Source of the DNA: Prostheceraeus crozeri
Taxonomy: Eukaryota > Platyhelminthes > Polycladida > Euryleptidae
Direction: 5' to 3'
NCBI GenBank assembly: GCA_907163375.1
Contig: CAJQUW010005334.1
Location: forward strand, 496,001-560,000
DNA: 64,000 nt
In this document: piece by piece, positions 11,701-26,700 of the stretch
Layout: each line of letters begins with the position of its first letter
How positions within the stretch are numbered: position 1 is the first letter of the stretch
Program-made: the position numbers and the translations under genes
Notes under the pieces: generated by a model
What the model saw: the letters and a program-made list of their open reading frames with translations, nothing else
Database searches by the model: none
Told to the model about the DNA's origin: nothing

Positions 11701-14700
11701 ATCCTTACGTTACTAAATTGCTATGAAATTTGACAAAAACAAAGTGACGGAAAATAAATATCCTTTATCAAACTCAAGGAGTTTCCTGGTCAATATGTCT
11801 GTTGGATTATCCCCATGTACGAGATAGGGGATTTCACATTACATCTCACTGGGCTAACTGGCACATACTAATTTCAAGGTCTAAAAATATTGCAAGTTTT
11901 ATCCAACGACACAGAGGCTATGGACTGCCAATAGTGTTCTGTCATCAAATCAACGATTGTGGAGTGACCGTTGGGGTGACTATGAAGAATGATTTATGTA
12001 GGCCTAGTCCATCGACTACTTAACTGGCCAATGAATCCGAAACAAGGATGTCCTACGACGTTGCATCAACATGACATTGTATCACTATAATATACTTACA
12101 GCAGCAAATGAGTACGTAAATCCGAACCATAAAGTCGCAACCAAAGGATATACTTTAGTAAATGCCAAAATGCCGAAGACAGGAATAGTAAGAACAGCAC
12201 ATCCACAGCTGATCCATGCCCGATATCCGATACTGTCCTGAAATAATGCGTTTCACATTGAACACTTATGACATGCGATTGCACTCTTAAGCAAATACAA
12301 CATTAATAATGATGTCCACGAAGCATGCTTTAAACAGTGAACAGTTGGAATTGGATTTTTAATCATTTCAAAGTCATTTTCTGGAATGGGTGACTCCTGT
12401 TTCATATTACAAGTACCATCACAGACGGATAATCAGTGACAACAATGGATTTAGTAGTGATTTTGAAAAAAGATACAAATATTCAATTATACATATCAAG
12501 TGTAATGATCAGTGGTTCTTTTCATGGACTTTCTTTAAATTTCTTTGTTTCATTTTTTTTAAATTCATAAATCTAATGTGATAGGATCAGTGCTGGGCGC
12601 GATTATGATTTCCAATAATCAATTAATCTTGCAGACTTTTTTATAGTGACCAATAGTGAAGGTATAGTGATTACTGAAGAATGGATTTCATAATCGATTA
12701 ATCGCACCCACCACACAATAGGACCCTACTTCACCATCAGAATATAATAACATGAATTTCATGGTAATTCTTCAACATCAGACTGTTGCCCAGGGTTGGT
12801 CGGCAAAAAAACCCACCCGGGGTTTTATCGGGTTATATCCGGGCGGGTTTTTTCGGGTTTTTTATACCAGGTTTAATCGGGTTTTTCGGGTTTAATCTCG
12901 TTACTTCGATTTTCTTGAAATTAAGAGGTAATCTCTTATTTCATAATTATCATTTTATTGAAAAATCAAACTACATTGCACACATCAGTGTAATGTAAAC
13001 CATGATTAAAATACAATATCATGAGAAAATATCGGTGAGTACTTAATATAGGTTACTGTATTTTAGCCGTACCAAATATTCAGATAATTACAGGCTATCT
13101 AAATAAGGAATCATATAAAGTTATTCTCTCACCTACATTTACGAATAGTATACTTTACACAAGATTGGCTGTTATCTAAAATTTATAAGTTTTTTCTACT
13201 ATTGTATTATCAGAGAGAAAACACATGTGTACAGTAGAAGCTATAAATTGAACTTTATATTAAAATATATGGTCAAAACGGGGAAGATCTAATGAGTCAT
13301 CTGAACATCGATCACCAAATATCTGTTTGTTATACCGGTATTCAAAAAGTAAGAAAATATAGGCCCAGACAAAAATATAGGCCCAACTGTTAGCAGTATT
13401 ACTGATACTAAAGCTAAATAATACGCAGATCGTTTCGTCGAACTTTCATATCATAATTTCGATTCATTTTATTTATTTATTTTTTTTGATTACCTGAGGA
13501 TGGTCGTTTGGTGTGGTCGAAAGACCTCGTCCTAATATGTGAAATGGAGGACGCACGCTCTTTCTTATGGTCCGAAGTGTCCGTCGCAGACTTGCAACCT
13601 GCTGCGGTATCAGTAATGACGCGCGCGCACCACGCACGCGCCACCCCGAACTCCCCATCATTTCCGAGTGTCTTTTGTATGCGATAATAACATTAATGAT
13701 CAGACTTGTGGGCAGTGGCTTTAAATCATTGTTTGCCAATATCGATCTTATCTTACGCACTTTAGACTGCACCAGCAACCCACAGACATGCGACCAGCAG
13801 CGTCAACCAAAATGCGTGCGCTCTCCCGAATTCCCCATCATCTCACGAATGCATCACTACAGTCCGCTGTTGACAAATCCAGGCTGGCTGATGTCCGGCG
13901 AGTCACGGATGGACAATGGGCATCATATCAGCATAGGCGCTAAGTTTCTTGCGCAATGAAAACATCGGACGTTGACATATTATTCGGTTTTCCTTTTCCT
14001 TTTCAATATTTAGTGTTGTAGTAAGAAACATGTAGATTACGGAATTGTATACATTCCATACGATGATTTTTGAGAAGAGGCAGAGTCAATAAATCAGAAA
14101 AATGAATTGGCATTACTGTATTTTAATTAGAAGCATCGAAAAAATAACATAATATGGAAAAATCCATTTCACCCGATTTCACCCGCCCGCTTTCGCCCGC
14201 CGGGCGGGTGAAATCGGGTTTTTTTCTGACCGGGTGGGTTTTAACCAACCCTGCTGTTGCCTATGCACCTTCTGACGTTAATGACGCCATGTTTTGCCAA
14301 TAGAACAAAATCGACTTACGATCGCTCTTCCAAGGAAAGGAGACAAAATCAACGACACGTCGTAAACAGCGCCTGCCAAAATACTTGACGTCCACTTATC
14401 AAAATCGTATTTCACTTGAATGAATTTGCTGAAATCATGTGATAAAAGTCAATGTCTAATGCTTGAGATCATTTTTACTATGAAGTCTTACCTTGCATCA
14501 GCAACGAATGGGAAAACACCGTTGTAGAAGAACATAATTGTCAAAACGACAAGCCAGAAACTGCTTGAGAAATGTCGGATATCACTGATGCGCACACGTC
14601 TGCCAGCCTGCTGCAAACTATCTGCCAATCCCAACTTCTTTACACCATACACGTCCAGTGCGCTGACGACGAATGCAGCAAGGAAACCCAGTACACAGAG

Positions 14701-17700
14701 GAACGCTCCAAACCACAACGTCCACTGCAGACCAATTGACTTGGAGAGAATCGGAGTTAGGAAGAAGTTTAGGACAGACCCAAGACGAGAACAAGCCAAA
14801 GTTGTGCCAAACGCCATAGCCAATTCCTTGTTTCTAAACCAAAAGGCGGAAATCCGACCTTGAACAACTGGAAAACATTAGAAAATGCGCATTATGGAAC
14901 CAGGGCGCATGCATGCACTACATGAAGATATTTATCTAGTGTGTTGAATAAATTAAACCCTCAAACCTGGGGAGAGGCACTAAACGAGGAGTAAGAGTAA
15001 GCAAGTAAATTAGGAGTTCACGGAGTTAAGTTATTATAATTAATGTATTTTCGGTGATGCCGTCATTTACTGTTTTTTTAATTATCATATAGTCAAGTTG
15101 TTGGAATTAAGAATGATTAATTATATATTTGTAATCTATCATGAAAGTCATTATATTCGATCTTAGCAATATAGCCTACAGTAGACATTCCTTGACTAGA
15201 TCAGATGTACATACACGTATATCAAATTTATTTCCATCTCGTGATCAGGAGTCAGATATTCAGAGCTGAAGGACATTTCTGAAAGGCCTCTTGGGACGAG
15301 TAGTTGACCATGACGTGCAACTTGCTTATGCAGAATGTCGTGCCGGGGAAATTAATAGAGTGATCATCGAAAATGTTTCATGACTCCAACAAATTAACAA
15401 TACCGATTCGTCGAATGATTCGATAGTTATAACTTGAATAAACTTTCAAGAGGAAACAAAATGATTATTACTTCATCAAGTGATCTAAGTGAACACTCAG
15501 ATCAAGTGTTCAGACTGTAGGTTGTGGGTTCAAAACCGGTGTTTGGCCGTGATACGTGAAGACACAAATTTCAAGTACCGACGATGTAGGGGAGAGCTTC
15601 CCGTGTCTCAAGACTCCATTGAAATGGTTGATGACTTCTGTTATCTGGTCGATAGACTAGGCAATTCCGGAGGTTGTGTGGCTAGAACAGCTCGTGCAAG
15701 AAGCGCCTGGAAGAATTTCAACGACCTTTCGCCTATCCATAACAACAAGAACATCTCGCTGAAGCGCAGGAGTCAACTATACAATGCCTATATCAGGGCC
15801 ATGTCGTGCGGCATGTGTCGGAGACATGGCCCATAAAACTTGAAGTCCTCATTCGCCTGGCAAGAAATGAATTAGATGTATTCCATCAAACTTCGTGAGC
15901 ACCGCTCCATGCGCGAACTGAGAGGCATGCTCTATCTATATGACCTGAAATCAGTCCTGCGGCAAAATCGCTTGCGCTGGTTTGGTCACCTGGAGCGGCT
16001 GCCGGACTGGAAGTGCGGAAAGAGAATCTCAAGCTATGAAGTGACTGAGCCGAACATCAGAGGTGGACAGAGGAAGAGATGGTGTCGCAATGTCAAAAGA
16101 GATCTTGAGCTCCTGCATCTGGACCCTCAATTGACGCAAGACTGACCAGAAAGGAGAGGACGCTTCCATTCCAACAACAACCGACACAACCCCAGCGTCC
16201 GACTCTCTAACCTGGGGAAGAGGAAACAATAAACAAGGACGAAGAGTAAGTTAGTTCATCTCTATACGTTCCGGGAAATCGACAAGGGATTTGGGTAAAC
16301 ATGTTAGCGCGTATTGTAACTTCCCAAATGATCGAGTTACCTGATAAACACGACACTTCTGCCATATATTCTTGTCATTGGTATCTGACTCTGGACTTTT
16401 CTTAGCACGAACAATCACGAAATTTCGCATTTTTTGCTACAATTACATACTTAGTGGTGTAATTCATACTACGATAAATTGTTAATGAAAGCGACATGTC
16501 ACTACGGGAATATGATATCTCTCCACAGCAATAATATTAATGATTTCGACTGTCGATTTATTGACTCACATTAATGGGCTGTACCATAAATCTGCCGAAA
16601 GACCTAGCACTTCAATTCTGAAATCATATTTATATGAAGCAAAAATGAGTGCTATAATTTTGAGCATGGCAGGGCTCGTAAATCCAGATAGAAGAAAAGA
16701 CGGAACATTCCAAGCACATTCGCCCACGCGTGTGTGCTATAGTAGGCCGAAATTAAATTGAATGAAAAAATGGAATATATGGTATATAAAATGGCATATA
16801 TGATAAAACATGGCATAGTAGGCCTAAATTAAAATGAATAACTTCCATAAATCTAGTAATAAAGTTTAATTGGAGATTTCATGATCTTCAAAACCGAATA
16901 TCAACCACAAGCAAATTTAATTGCTAAATTTATGTAAATTTCTTGACAATAGATAAAAAGCAACGCAAGATTTGTGATACATGCACTGGGATACAGATGC
17001 CTGATAGAAAGGAAAAGGACGGACGATGTGCAAAACATGATTGAATAGATGGAAAACCCTTCTTCATTCATGGTCATCAATCGAGAAATTGAAGTAATAG
17101 ATGTTTTAATTCTTAGCTACTCTTTCACACAAATTTCATAATTCTGTTTCACTTCGTTCCTCGTCGTAATATTAGGAATAGAAATCCTGTCCAAATTTAA
17201 AGGCTACGTCATTGCACGCCCTCTTATTGAGATGCGAGAATCTTGAACTCAGCGCACTCATTGGCTTTTAAGCTCACGCACTTCTTGGGCGTCAACGGAA
17301 ACACTATAACCTAAGAGCCAGAACCAGATTCACCGGAACCTTTGAGTTCGGGCAATTTGAGACTTTACTTCAGCAGATTATTCAGGGGAGAAAAAATTCC
17401 TTAGCTTAAAAAATTGGAAAAGAAGCAATCAAATTGGGTTAAGGTGAAATTGAAATATTATGTTAAAAATGAGAACCACATTTAAGATTTTCCGAAAAAT
17501 TGAGGGGAAAATGCATGAGAAGGTAGAAAATTACATCAAATATTGTTATTAAGGCTCATCGCACAAAAACTCAAAACTTCTGAAATCGAAGTATTTCGAG
17601 GCAGGAATGTTTGCAATAGTCAATAGGACAATCAATAAACTAAAATTCAGGTTCAATCGTGTCTCACTTGTCAAGGATCCATTGCCAGCTCCGAATAGAA

Positions 17701-20700
17701 TTCGTCCCAAAAGCATTAAAGGCAACAATGCTTTTGTTCCAGACAGCAGGGAACCGACGGCAAAGATGGAAGACCCCAGAACGCAGAGAAAGGAGAATAG
17801 GAAAATCCCCACTGGAAATGAATTATGCACACAATCAAATATTCCATAGTGACAATATGCATGATATGGTAGAGGGTGGGAGGCCTATAATTCAGTAAAG
17901 AATGCAGAAACGCCATTCTCTCCTGATACATACCAAGAGAACGTAAAATCAGAGCTGCCAACAGAAGAAAGTCATTTTGGCGGAATTTTTTTGTACTTCA
18001 AAAGGTCGAGTAGTAGGTTAAATTGTAAATCTTGAGGGTCTTAGCATATTCCCAGAATAGTCTTAAGTCAATTCTCATATCCTCAACACTAACTGGGTTG
18101 AACATTCATAATACAGAATGCATCCATATATCCATATAATACACCATTCATGCCGAATGACTTATCCATATCCGTGAACATCGCTGTATCAGTACACGCA
18201 CTCGAGCAAACTAAGAAAAAGTGTTCTTTTTTGTCACCATCTCTGGTCAATTATAATTAGAACCCTTACTCTATGGTAAGAACAACTCGTAAGCATACCA
18301 ATCCATGATTGAATAAATAACAAAAAAGTAACAATTGATCATTTCAACGTAGGCTTAATAGAATTGCAAGTAAAACAAAGTAACAATTTGAAAATAAAAT
18401 CTGTCAAAGTACAATATTGTTCAAAAATATGCGTGTCCACAATACAGAAAATCTTCTGAAAACCAATGCAGACTATATAGTCAAGTATCACGCAAACTAT
18501 GTTTTCGACACTGCCTTTGTGCCAAAAAAGTCAAAGCATTATCTCGTGATTTATTCGCTTCTTTTTCCATCAATACAGAAGCCCTCGTGCTTTTTTGGTG
18601 GAGAGTAACGCAGGCGTGTATTGCCACTCAGTCTCCTGTCTCCTTTTGAGAAGACGAACTTGTGCGCCTTTTGATTTATAAACAGATGCTGCCGATCTGA
18701 TCGCAACACAAATGTCTTTATCCAGAGGTGAATAAAGTGGTTTTGTTCTCTTAAAGTAGTTCATAGACGTCAAGTTTCGAGCCCCTCTTCAAATCTGATT
18801 CCCGAAAGTAAAATATTCCTTAAATTGAATGCAAGGCCTTCAATTCTCCACGTTGTAGCAAAACATTGCCACTCATTCGACAGCTCGGTTGGTTTCCTGT
18901 AGCGCTGCCCTTGTGAGTCTTACTATAAGCGTCCATTATTATGCTAGCACAAGCGTGTATGACTTATTCTTGTCATAATCACGGAATTAATGCCAATATC
19001 TCCAATGTTCAAGTTTATTAGCCACAGAAATAATGCTAGGTTTGTAGTAATCATTAATATACTAAGTTAAGGTGACCATACAATTTTTTTGTCCAACCGG
19101 GACACGTCACGATGCATCAATTTCTCAAATTTGTCATCGAAGCTGAACGACATTCATTGCCCAAATTTTCCATTATTGGGTAGCTCTTGCTTCATCGACA
19201 TGTACTATTCATTATTGTCATCACATCATGCAGGTCATTAGTATTGCATCGGTGATTGAGTTTGTCAAAAATAATTGTTCACAATCAAGGATGTACACTA
19301 AGAAATTGAATTTCTAAAATTACAGCAGAGAGACTCTATCTCAGTGTTTCTCAAACTTTTTCTCATCGCGTACCACTTGACAGCCGGAGTCTGTGCCGCG
19401 TACCATTATACATAATACTTAAGACATCAATAGCAATAATTTTGATACTGATGACCGTTTAGTTAAGATATTGAAAATTGGTGCTGTAGGGAAATTATAA
19501 AGCTTGGGGTATGGGCATATACATTTAGTTCATAAAGTCACTGTGCACCTAATAATTCAATGCATGCACAGTATTTTGTCGCCTAGAAAAAGATTGCCAG
19601 GGCTACGTGATTACAAATATCTATTTACATCTTACAAAAACTGTTGAAAATGTCCACATTGTTCACGAATACAAAAATCAATTCGACGTCTCATGTTCTC
19701 AAACACTCACTGAACTTTCTCGTGTCAATTTGCTGTCGGTCGTTTTCTCTTAACTCTAGTAGATTCTGTGACTTGTTTCAGTAAACCTTCTGCCTCACCG
19801 CTACCCACCAGTAAAAGTCTAAGACACTCCAGTTCAGGGATCTCGGATGCCAAATTCCTCTAGAGACAACTCTTGTTTGGAATATTTCATTCAAATATCG
19901 AAGTGAGGAATTGACGGCATGCGCAGTTGCTCCATCTTGTTGGAAATAAGCCGTCAAATTTTCATTGTCACTTAATTCGTCGACGAACGAAGCAACATTT
20001 TGGTCAAATAATTTTTGCATTAAGAAGTGAATATCGGTCCAAACATTCGCCGTCTTGACATGGCGCACCATAGCCCCAACTTTAAGAGAATGTAATGGCT
20101 TCTTAACAAATATTGTGGATCTTCACCAGACAAGTTTCGGGAATTCTGGCTACTGGCATACTCTGATAGATGAAATCAAGCTTCATAAGAAAAAAATCTT
20201 ATTGAGCACATCACTTTCATTTAGATTTTCCTTGAAACAAAGCCAGCAATGAAGACGCTTGTCATGATCAGCATTCTTCAATTCATGTTGGCAAGAGAGG
20301 CAGTACGGATATAGACCATATGTTCTTTCTTACAGCAGGATGAGCCGCCCCGAGAGATAAACCCACTTCTTGGGATAAGCGTTGCATCGACTTGTTTGGG
20401 CCATGAGTCATAGCTTCAGAAATAACGTTGACCAGCTCAGTTAAGATTGATGGTCGATCTGAGCGTGATGCATCGTGCACCGAGCCAGTTTCTCTGAACT
20501 CATAGTTTGGAATCAGAACATCATTTCGATGAGGCAAATCAGTTGTAGGAAGTCTTTCTAAAAACTCATTCTTCACTTTATTAGTATATTCCTCATTGGC
20601 GCGGAAAGCATGTTCCACCAAGAAGATTCTCTCTCGTATTGACAGCACCATGCTTAGCTTCGAAATACAACGTACTGATCTTTAACGAGGTAGTAGCTGA

Positions 20701-23700
20701 CGGACATGAAGCTAAATTCAAATTCTAAATCGTGTTGAATGTCACAGGCCATTCAATTGCGCTTCTCAAACGAGACAGTGGCTCTGTGCATGTGCTAGAT
20801 ATCTACAATTGTAAGATTACGACTGTTTGCTCTGGCAAAGCATAGTTCAGAAGGGGTGCACATTGACTTTATGAACGCATTGTACTTAGAAGCTGCCATA
20901 ACAAAATCAAAAGCTGACAACTATAATGTTCAACTACTCTTTAAAGCTAGATAATTATTTCTATCATAAGCAGTTTGACTGATTATGAAAGATTAATGCT
21001 TAATTTACATCTGCTATATATTACTATATTTGAAAAGTTTGTATATATTTGATTGGCGCTAGCTGCCACCTAACTGATTCGAGATACGACGTTAGTATGT
21101 CTCTTCACGGCTTGCGCTGACTGCTATTAGGATGAGTCGGAAACGTAGATATTTCACGATTCACTGCCAAAAACTGCTTAATTGAACTTTCAATTTTCCA
21201 AACAGCAGAAAGTGATTTGGATAGTGGATAGTAGTAAATTTACGAATAATTGCCTCGAAAGGAAAGTCACCCGTACCACCTGAAACGCCTCCGCGTACCA
21301 CAGTTTGAGAAACACTGCTCTATTCCCAAAATTATCATTTTCTGAACCAGTCATATTTTTCACTGGATATAGCAGCTTTTAAGAGTTTCTTGGATTCTTT
21401 TGACTCTTCATGAAATTCACAGCAACTGTCTGGAAAGCTGATTTTCACGATCAAAAATGCCTTCAATGCTTTTACTATCAGCTGGGACTCTTCTTTGGCC
21501 GATAATTTATTCACAACGGAAAAAATTCTTTCTATTGGTGCATTTGTACCGGGTGGACAAAAGGGAACAGCTCAATTATAAGATGGTCTGGAAAGCTCAA
21601 CATATGGGTCTCGAGACGGTCAATGGGTCAATCCAGCGTTCATCAGGCATCATCCGCTTCTCCTTCTCTTCTACTATGCCTTCTTTCTCTGTGTAATGGC
21701 GCAGAGCTGTCACCTCATCAAATAATTTATTTGAATCAGCAGAATGGAACGGCTCTAAACCATCCTCTATATGGATTCTTGTGGGTAGTAAGTTCAATAA
21801 ACTCCGAGAAAATGGAGCAGATTCGAGTGACAAGTCCACTTTTTAGGAATAAAACACTCATGTTTCAAAATACTGATCAATAAAAACAAGGAAGTTGCTT
21901 TATGTATAAGATCCATCCAGTTGCAAGTTAAGAACTTATCTTTCACAACTTATACATGATGACTAAGTACCTCTTTTTGATCATGTTAATTAGTATCCTG
22001 TCTTGAATTTTATGTAAGGCCCAGACGAATCTTAAACCGAGACGCATTTGCTCAACGATGATGTCGTTTCGGGACGTACGGTCTCCCCAAACTAACTTTG
22101 CGAAAATTCGGCTTCAAATCTTGAGAATTTATATAATAGCGCAGCTAACTTGCCGATTTTTTGTTTTTAATAATTATTCGGCATATTTCAGTTTGTCTAC
22201 TAATGTAATATTTCTATGGCCTTAATGAACTGACGTCTGATTACTGTCAAGTCCGTCAATTATCCGTCTGATTACTGTCAATTACGTCTGATCAACGTCA
22301 TTCAGCACTGAGGATGCAGTCAGTGTGTCTGCGAAATATCGGCTGCTGCAATTTCATAAAATACTTTACCACCTCGTCGACAAAACTTCTTGTTTGGATA
22401 ACAGTGGCTTAATATGAATTTTCTTATCAAAATCCTACGTTTCGAAAGAAAACCTATAACTAATATAAAGCTTGTTTGTGAGTCCACTTACATTTCTGTC
22501 CATGTCTTGCGAGCAGAAGCGATGCAAGTTGCTCGAAATGTAATGATGAATTGGGAGCATAGAGATCAGATATCTATGCTATTGTCGTCTCTTGCCTAGA
22601 GAGAACAATAAATGACTTGGATGACACCAGTCTGGACTCTGACAGCGGGTCTAGTTCTGTGAGCCTTCTGTGTCTTTAATTTGAGATAACTTCTCATGTA
22701 AATGCCGTATAACCTACATTTTTCACATAGAGTAAGACCCAAATGAGGTATATCACCTGTTTGAATAAAAATAAATTACACCGTTAACAAAGCCTGTAGA
22801 CGACGTGAAAGAAAATTATAAAAATTGATCTTGCAACCACAGACTTATGATTCATGTTTCCGTTTATTACTCGATTGATCTTCATAATCCATTACAAACG
22901 ATCCTGAGCAGAGTGCTTCCAGACGATTCTATAGGCGATTTTTTGATTTCATCTTTTTTGTTCGGCCATGTCATTGATTTTAATAAATTGATAATCGTTT
23001 CGAATGAATTATCTTTTATGCTATCAAGACAGCCAAGTCAATCTATAAAACATCCACTTGTTTAACAGTATATCAAGAATTTTCTGTTCCATTCGTCCAC
23101 AATCATCACTGCAGTGACAATCATTTCAGGCACAACTCATTGATGCGATGATATAACGGCACATGATAGATGTTGCATACGTGCAAAGTAAGTAATCATG
23201 AAATATTGAAAGTTTTCCTTCTGATGGATTTACAGGCAGAATTGCAAACTACAAGCACTAAAAGACACATTCACCAATGTCTCTGCTTTCAATTCATTTT
23301 GTCTCCGTTATGAATACATGTTGGAGAGATTTCATGTCGTCTAGATAACATAGATATCCAACAATCCCACCTCTATGATTGGGAGCCTATGAGAAACAAA
23401 ACAGAGATTCACTTAGAGCATCTTATCTGCTGCCTCAAATCGCTGCACTTATTATTATACAATGCTGGGCGGCACGACACACCTTGAAGATGGTTTCTTT
23501 TAATTTAAAAACTTATAACAAAATGCATGTATGCATCATGAATTGAATGATTGGCGTCCACATGCTTTTAGCATGTGAGAAAGCGTTACAGATTTATCAT
23601 GGTACCGAAGACAGTTCTCATTTCATCTACGTCAATGCAACAAAAATGCTACAAATTCGAAGAAAGCAATCGGAGGGCGAATTATCCCGACGATCAAACT

Positions 23701-26700
23701 AACATATCGATTGATGTATATTACGACGTACCTATTGCCAAGTACAAAGTCTGTGTCTAGCAATCAATGATGATGATTTGCATAAACTCAGCTGTAGTTG
23801 AGCGAACTACAATACGTCCTCTATCATGCATGGAGGATTGTTGAAGTCACGGACATAACCAAGATTTTGTCTTCACTACAATTAAAACTTAATGTCAATG
23901 AGACGAAGATCGAGTTCCGATGTGATGATATCATTTCTCCATTGCTGATAGGAAAAATAAATGAGAAAAGTACATTGCCTATTTCCCCCAGTTTACGTCT
24001 TTGCAGAGATATGAGGCGAAATACACTTGAGGAAGAAGAAAAAGGTGGTAATTTATTATCAACACCACAAGCGTGGTATATTTTTCCGTGGAGTAAGTCT
24101 AATCAAACCTGCAATATACGGCCGGGAAAATAAATGGATGAAGGGAACGTGTAGTTCATCACCGTAATGTGTTGCAAGTAATTGCTATTGTTCTGCTTGA
24201 AATTGTATGAATTGTCATTTTTTCTAGATCAATTTTATTTTTGCCATAAGGTTCAAACACAAACATTTACTGAAAATTTGTTTTGCTGAGGAAATGATCT
24301 TCAAGTACGTGTTGTTAGTTTTTATTCAATATCAAGATTACATGGAAAATGTCTTCACGAAAATACTTATTGCCAAAATACCTAATTCTTCTAATGCGTC
24401 GAAAGAAACTGACTTTCTTCCACTAGAATCTGTTGATTCGACAGTGAAATTTGCTCAAAGATGCAGAAAACGAAAATTGTATAAATGAAATAAAATATTT
24501 CACAAATGATAAGCCAATTTAATTGACGAAAAAATTGAATGTCGAAAAGCTACCAGATGGAAGATATTCGAATTTTGTGTTTTCTTGAATTAACTGTTTG
24601 ATTTTTCAGAAAGCGATCCACCGCACGATCTATACATCAAATTTATATTTTCCAAAACGAAAAACATTTTCAACGCAATATACTGTATCCTCTGTGAAGT
24701 TATTTATGTAGTTGTTTCAAGGATGAATAATCATGATTCATTCTATAGCTAAGGCAACATAAGTTGAAATGAGACTTGCTTCAAATTGTTGTGCTTTTGA
24801 ATTCGTGCTACTGCTTTGTAAAACGATTTCTCTCATTTAGTTTATCAAAATCTAAATGATCAAAATGTTATCTAGATCAAGAGACATCATAATTAATATT
24901 CAATCATTTTCTTTGTTTCACTTTAAATTGTGTGGTAAGAAATATAGCCTGTTCTGGTTTGCATCAAGCATTTTAGCAAGCTCACCTGACAAACAACATC
25001 AGATAGATACAGACTGCTGTGTTCATTGCGCCTGAGCGTAACTTGTAATATAATGTAGATTCCAAGATATCCACCAACTTGAATAATTTAAGCACTGAGC
25101 GATGCATTCGCTGCGTTTCGAAACAAAGACTCATCGATGCGGCTTGGAAAAACCTAAACTAGCCTACGACACCAACATTCATTATAATAACAGAGCACAT
25201 AGATGTCATAAGTTGCGCCTTATTGCACTAGCACTATCTTGTCAGTGACATGCATTATCTAGATCTATTTTTTAGTTTACGTTTCTGTGCTTGTGTACTG
25301 AACGCTTAATATTATTTGCTACCTTTACTCGCATAGTTAATTAATGACGTCTCAAATATCAATTGAAACTTACCTTGAATTCTCTGCTGACGAAGCAGTC
25401 GAAGAAGTACAGCACATCAGTATTTATATCGTGATTATTTACGATTGCGATGAATGTCGCAATACCGAATGGCATTTTACACGTACGTTGAATTAATCCT
25501 TTTCAGATGGAAGATTGTTGTTTTTATCAATAACAGCCAATCACGAGGACAGTGAGAAAGAACAAAACACTGAAGTGTAGATCAGGGTTAGGCTGGGGAC
25601 ATGAAGATCCGATGACTAAGAAATGACTAAAACAGTTGCAATGACAGTGTCTTATGTAAAATCGTCACGGGTGCAGAGCAATGTTGAATTTTGTGTTGAG
25701 GGTCTTTCGATTCGCGACCCAAAGAGTCATGGGAGGATTCACCCTTGGAATCAACAGCTGTTTGGATGCCGTTAACCAATTGAATCTTTGTAGTAAATGG
25801 AGCAAATTCCAATAAAGAATTCCACAGTCAATTATCTGTTTCACTTCACGCGTTATACTTTCAACTAATTGTATTGTCTTCTCTGGCAGCTGACAGACAC
25901 ATGGGTGTCATTGAAAAGAGCTGAGCTTAAAATCAAGATAAGTAAATCAAAAAAATCTATAATGATACTATCAAGGACATAAGCAATTGATGAATTTTAT
26001 TCGAAAAGAATTTAGCCGAATGCCTAAGAAGCAAAGTGGGTAACTTTTTTTAACAAATTGTTTAAAACACGCTAAAAACATGTTTTTTGAGAAGTGATTA
26101 TCAATGCAACTTTTTCAATGCTTTACCAGTGGCGCTTCGGCTTTTCGCTCAGATTCCTCCCTAAACGTTGAAAATATGCTTAGTTCCTCCCTCTAAACTA
26201 GTAGGTCCCTATTCAAGTTTAAAAAAGAAGTCAGCAGCAACACACATGTTCAAATACAGACTTTTCAGGTAAATAATCAGGAAGTACGCAAGTGCGTGTA
26301 TTTAGGGTGTTATCAAGAAAGATTGTAAAATGGCTACAAAAGAAACCGAAGACAGTGACTACATTGAGGTGACTGCAGTCGCTATTCTCTATCTACGAAG
26401 AAATAAACAGATCTTGTTCATTCAAAATACTCCGTCGAACCTCATTCCTCCCAAATCCTCCTTCGATCGTCATTTTACCCATGGGTTGAATTCCTCCTCA
26501 GGTAGCCACATGGTCCCCGTTTAAGAATCATACAAGAATACAGTCATATGCCAGTTCTGTGCTATCGACCGTGAGGTGCTGGACGCCGAAGGCCGGTCTT
26601 GTAAAGCAAATTTTTCGATGAGAATATGTTTCGACTAAAATTTTCTTTACATTAGGCTACACCGAAATGGATCGCCTATCGAATTGCCAATTATATCATG

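Larger units (their letters stand above)
19342..21317. mobile_element. hAT-type element carrying a nested mariner
   Basis: The left end is CAGTGTTTCTCAAACTTTTT (19342) and the right end is the complement, CAGTTTGAGAAACACTG (ending 21317). Inner GCGTACCAC blocks are shared. The 8-bp flanks CTCTATCT and CTCTATTC are near-identical, consistent with a slightly mutated hAT target duplication. The interior includes mariner copy 2 (19520-20884), so the pre-insertion element was about 610 bp and non-autonomous. Confidence 0.8.

Noticed and set aside
13567..13959. A 130-codon protein in the hAT-type element
   Set aside because: Low-complexity Arg/Pro-rich translation with no domain; it looks like chance reading of GC-rich DNA.
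22241..22300. CRISPR-like array
   Set aside because: Only two full units plus one partial, no regular unique spacers, and the context is animal intron.
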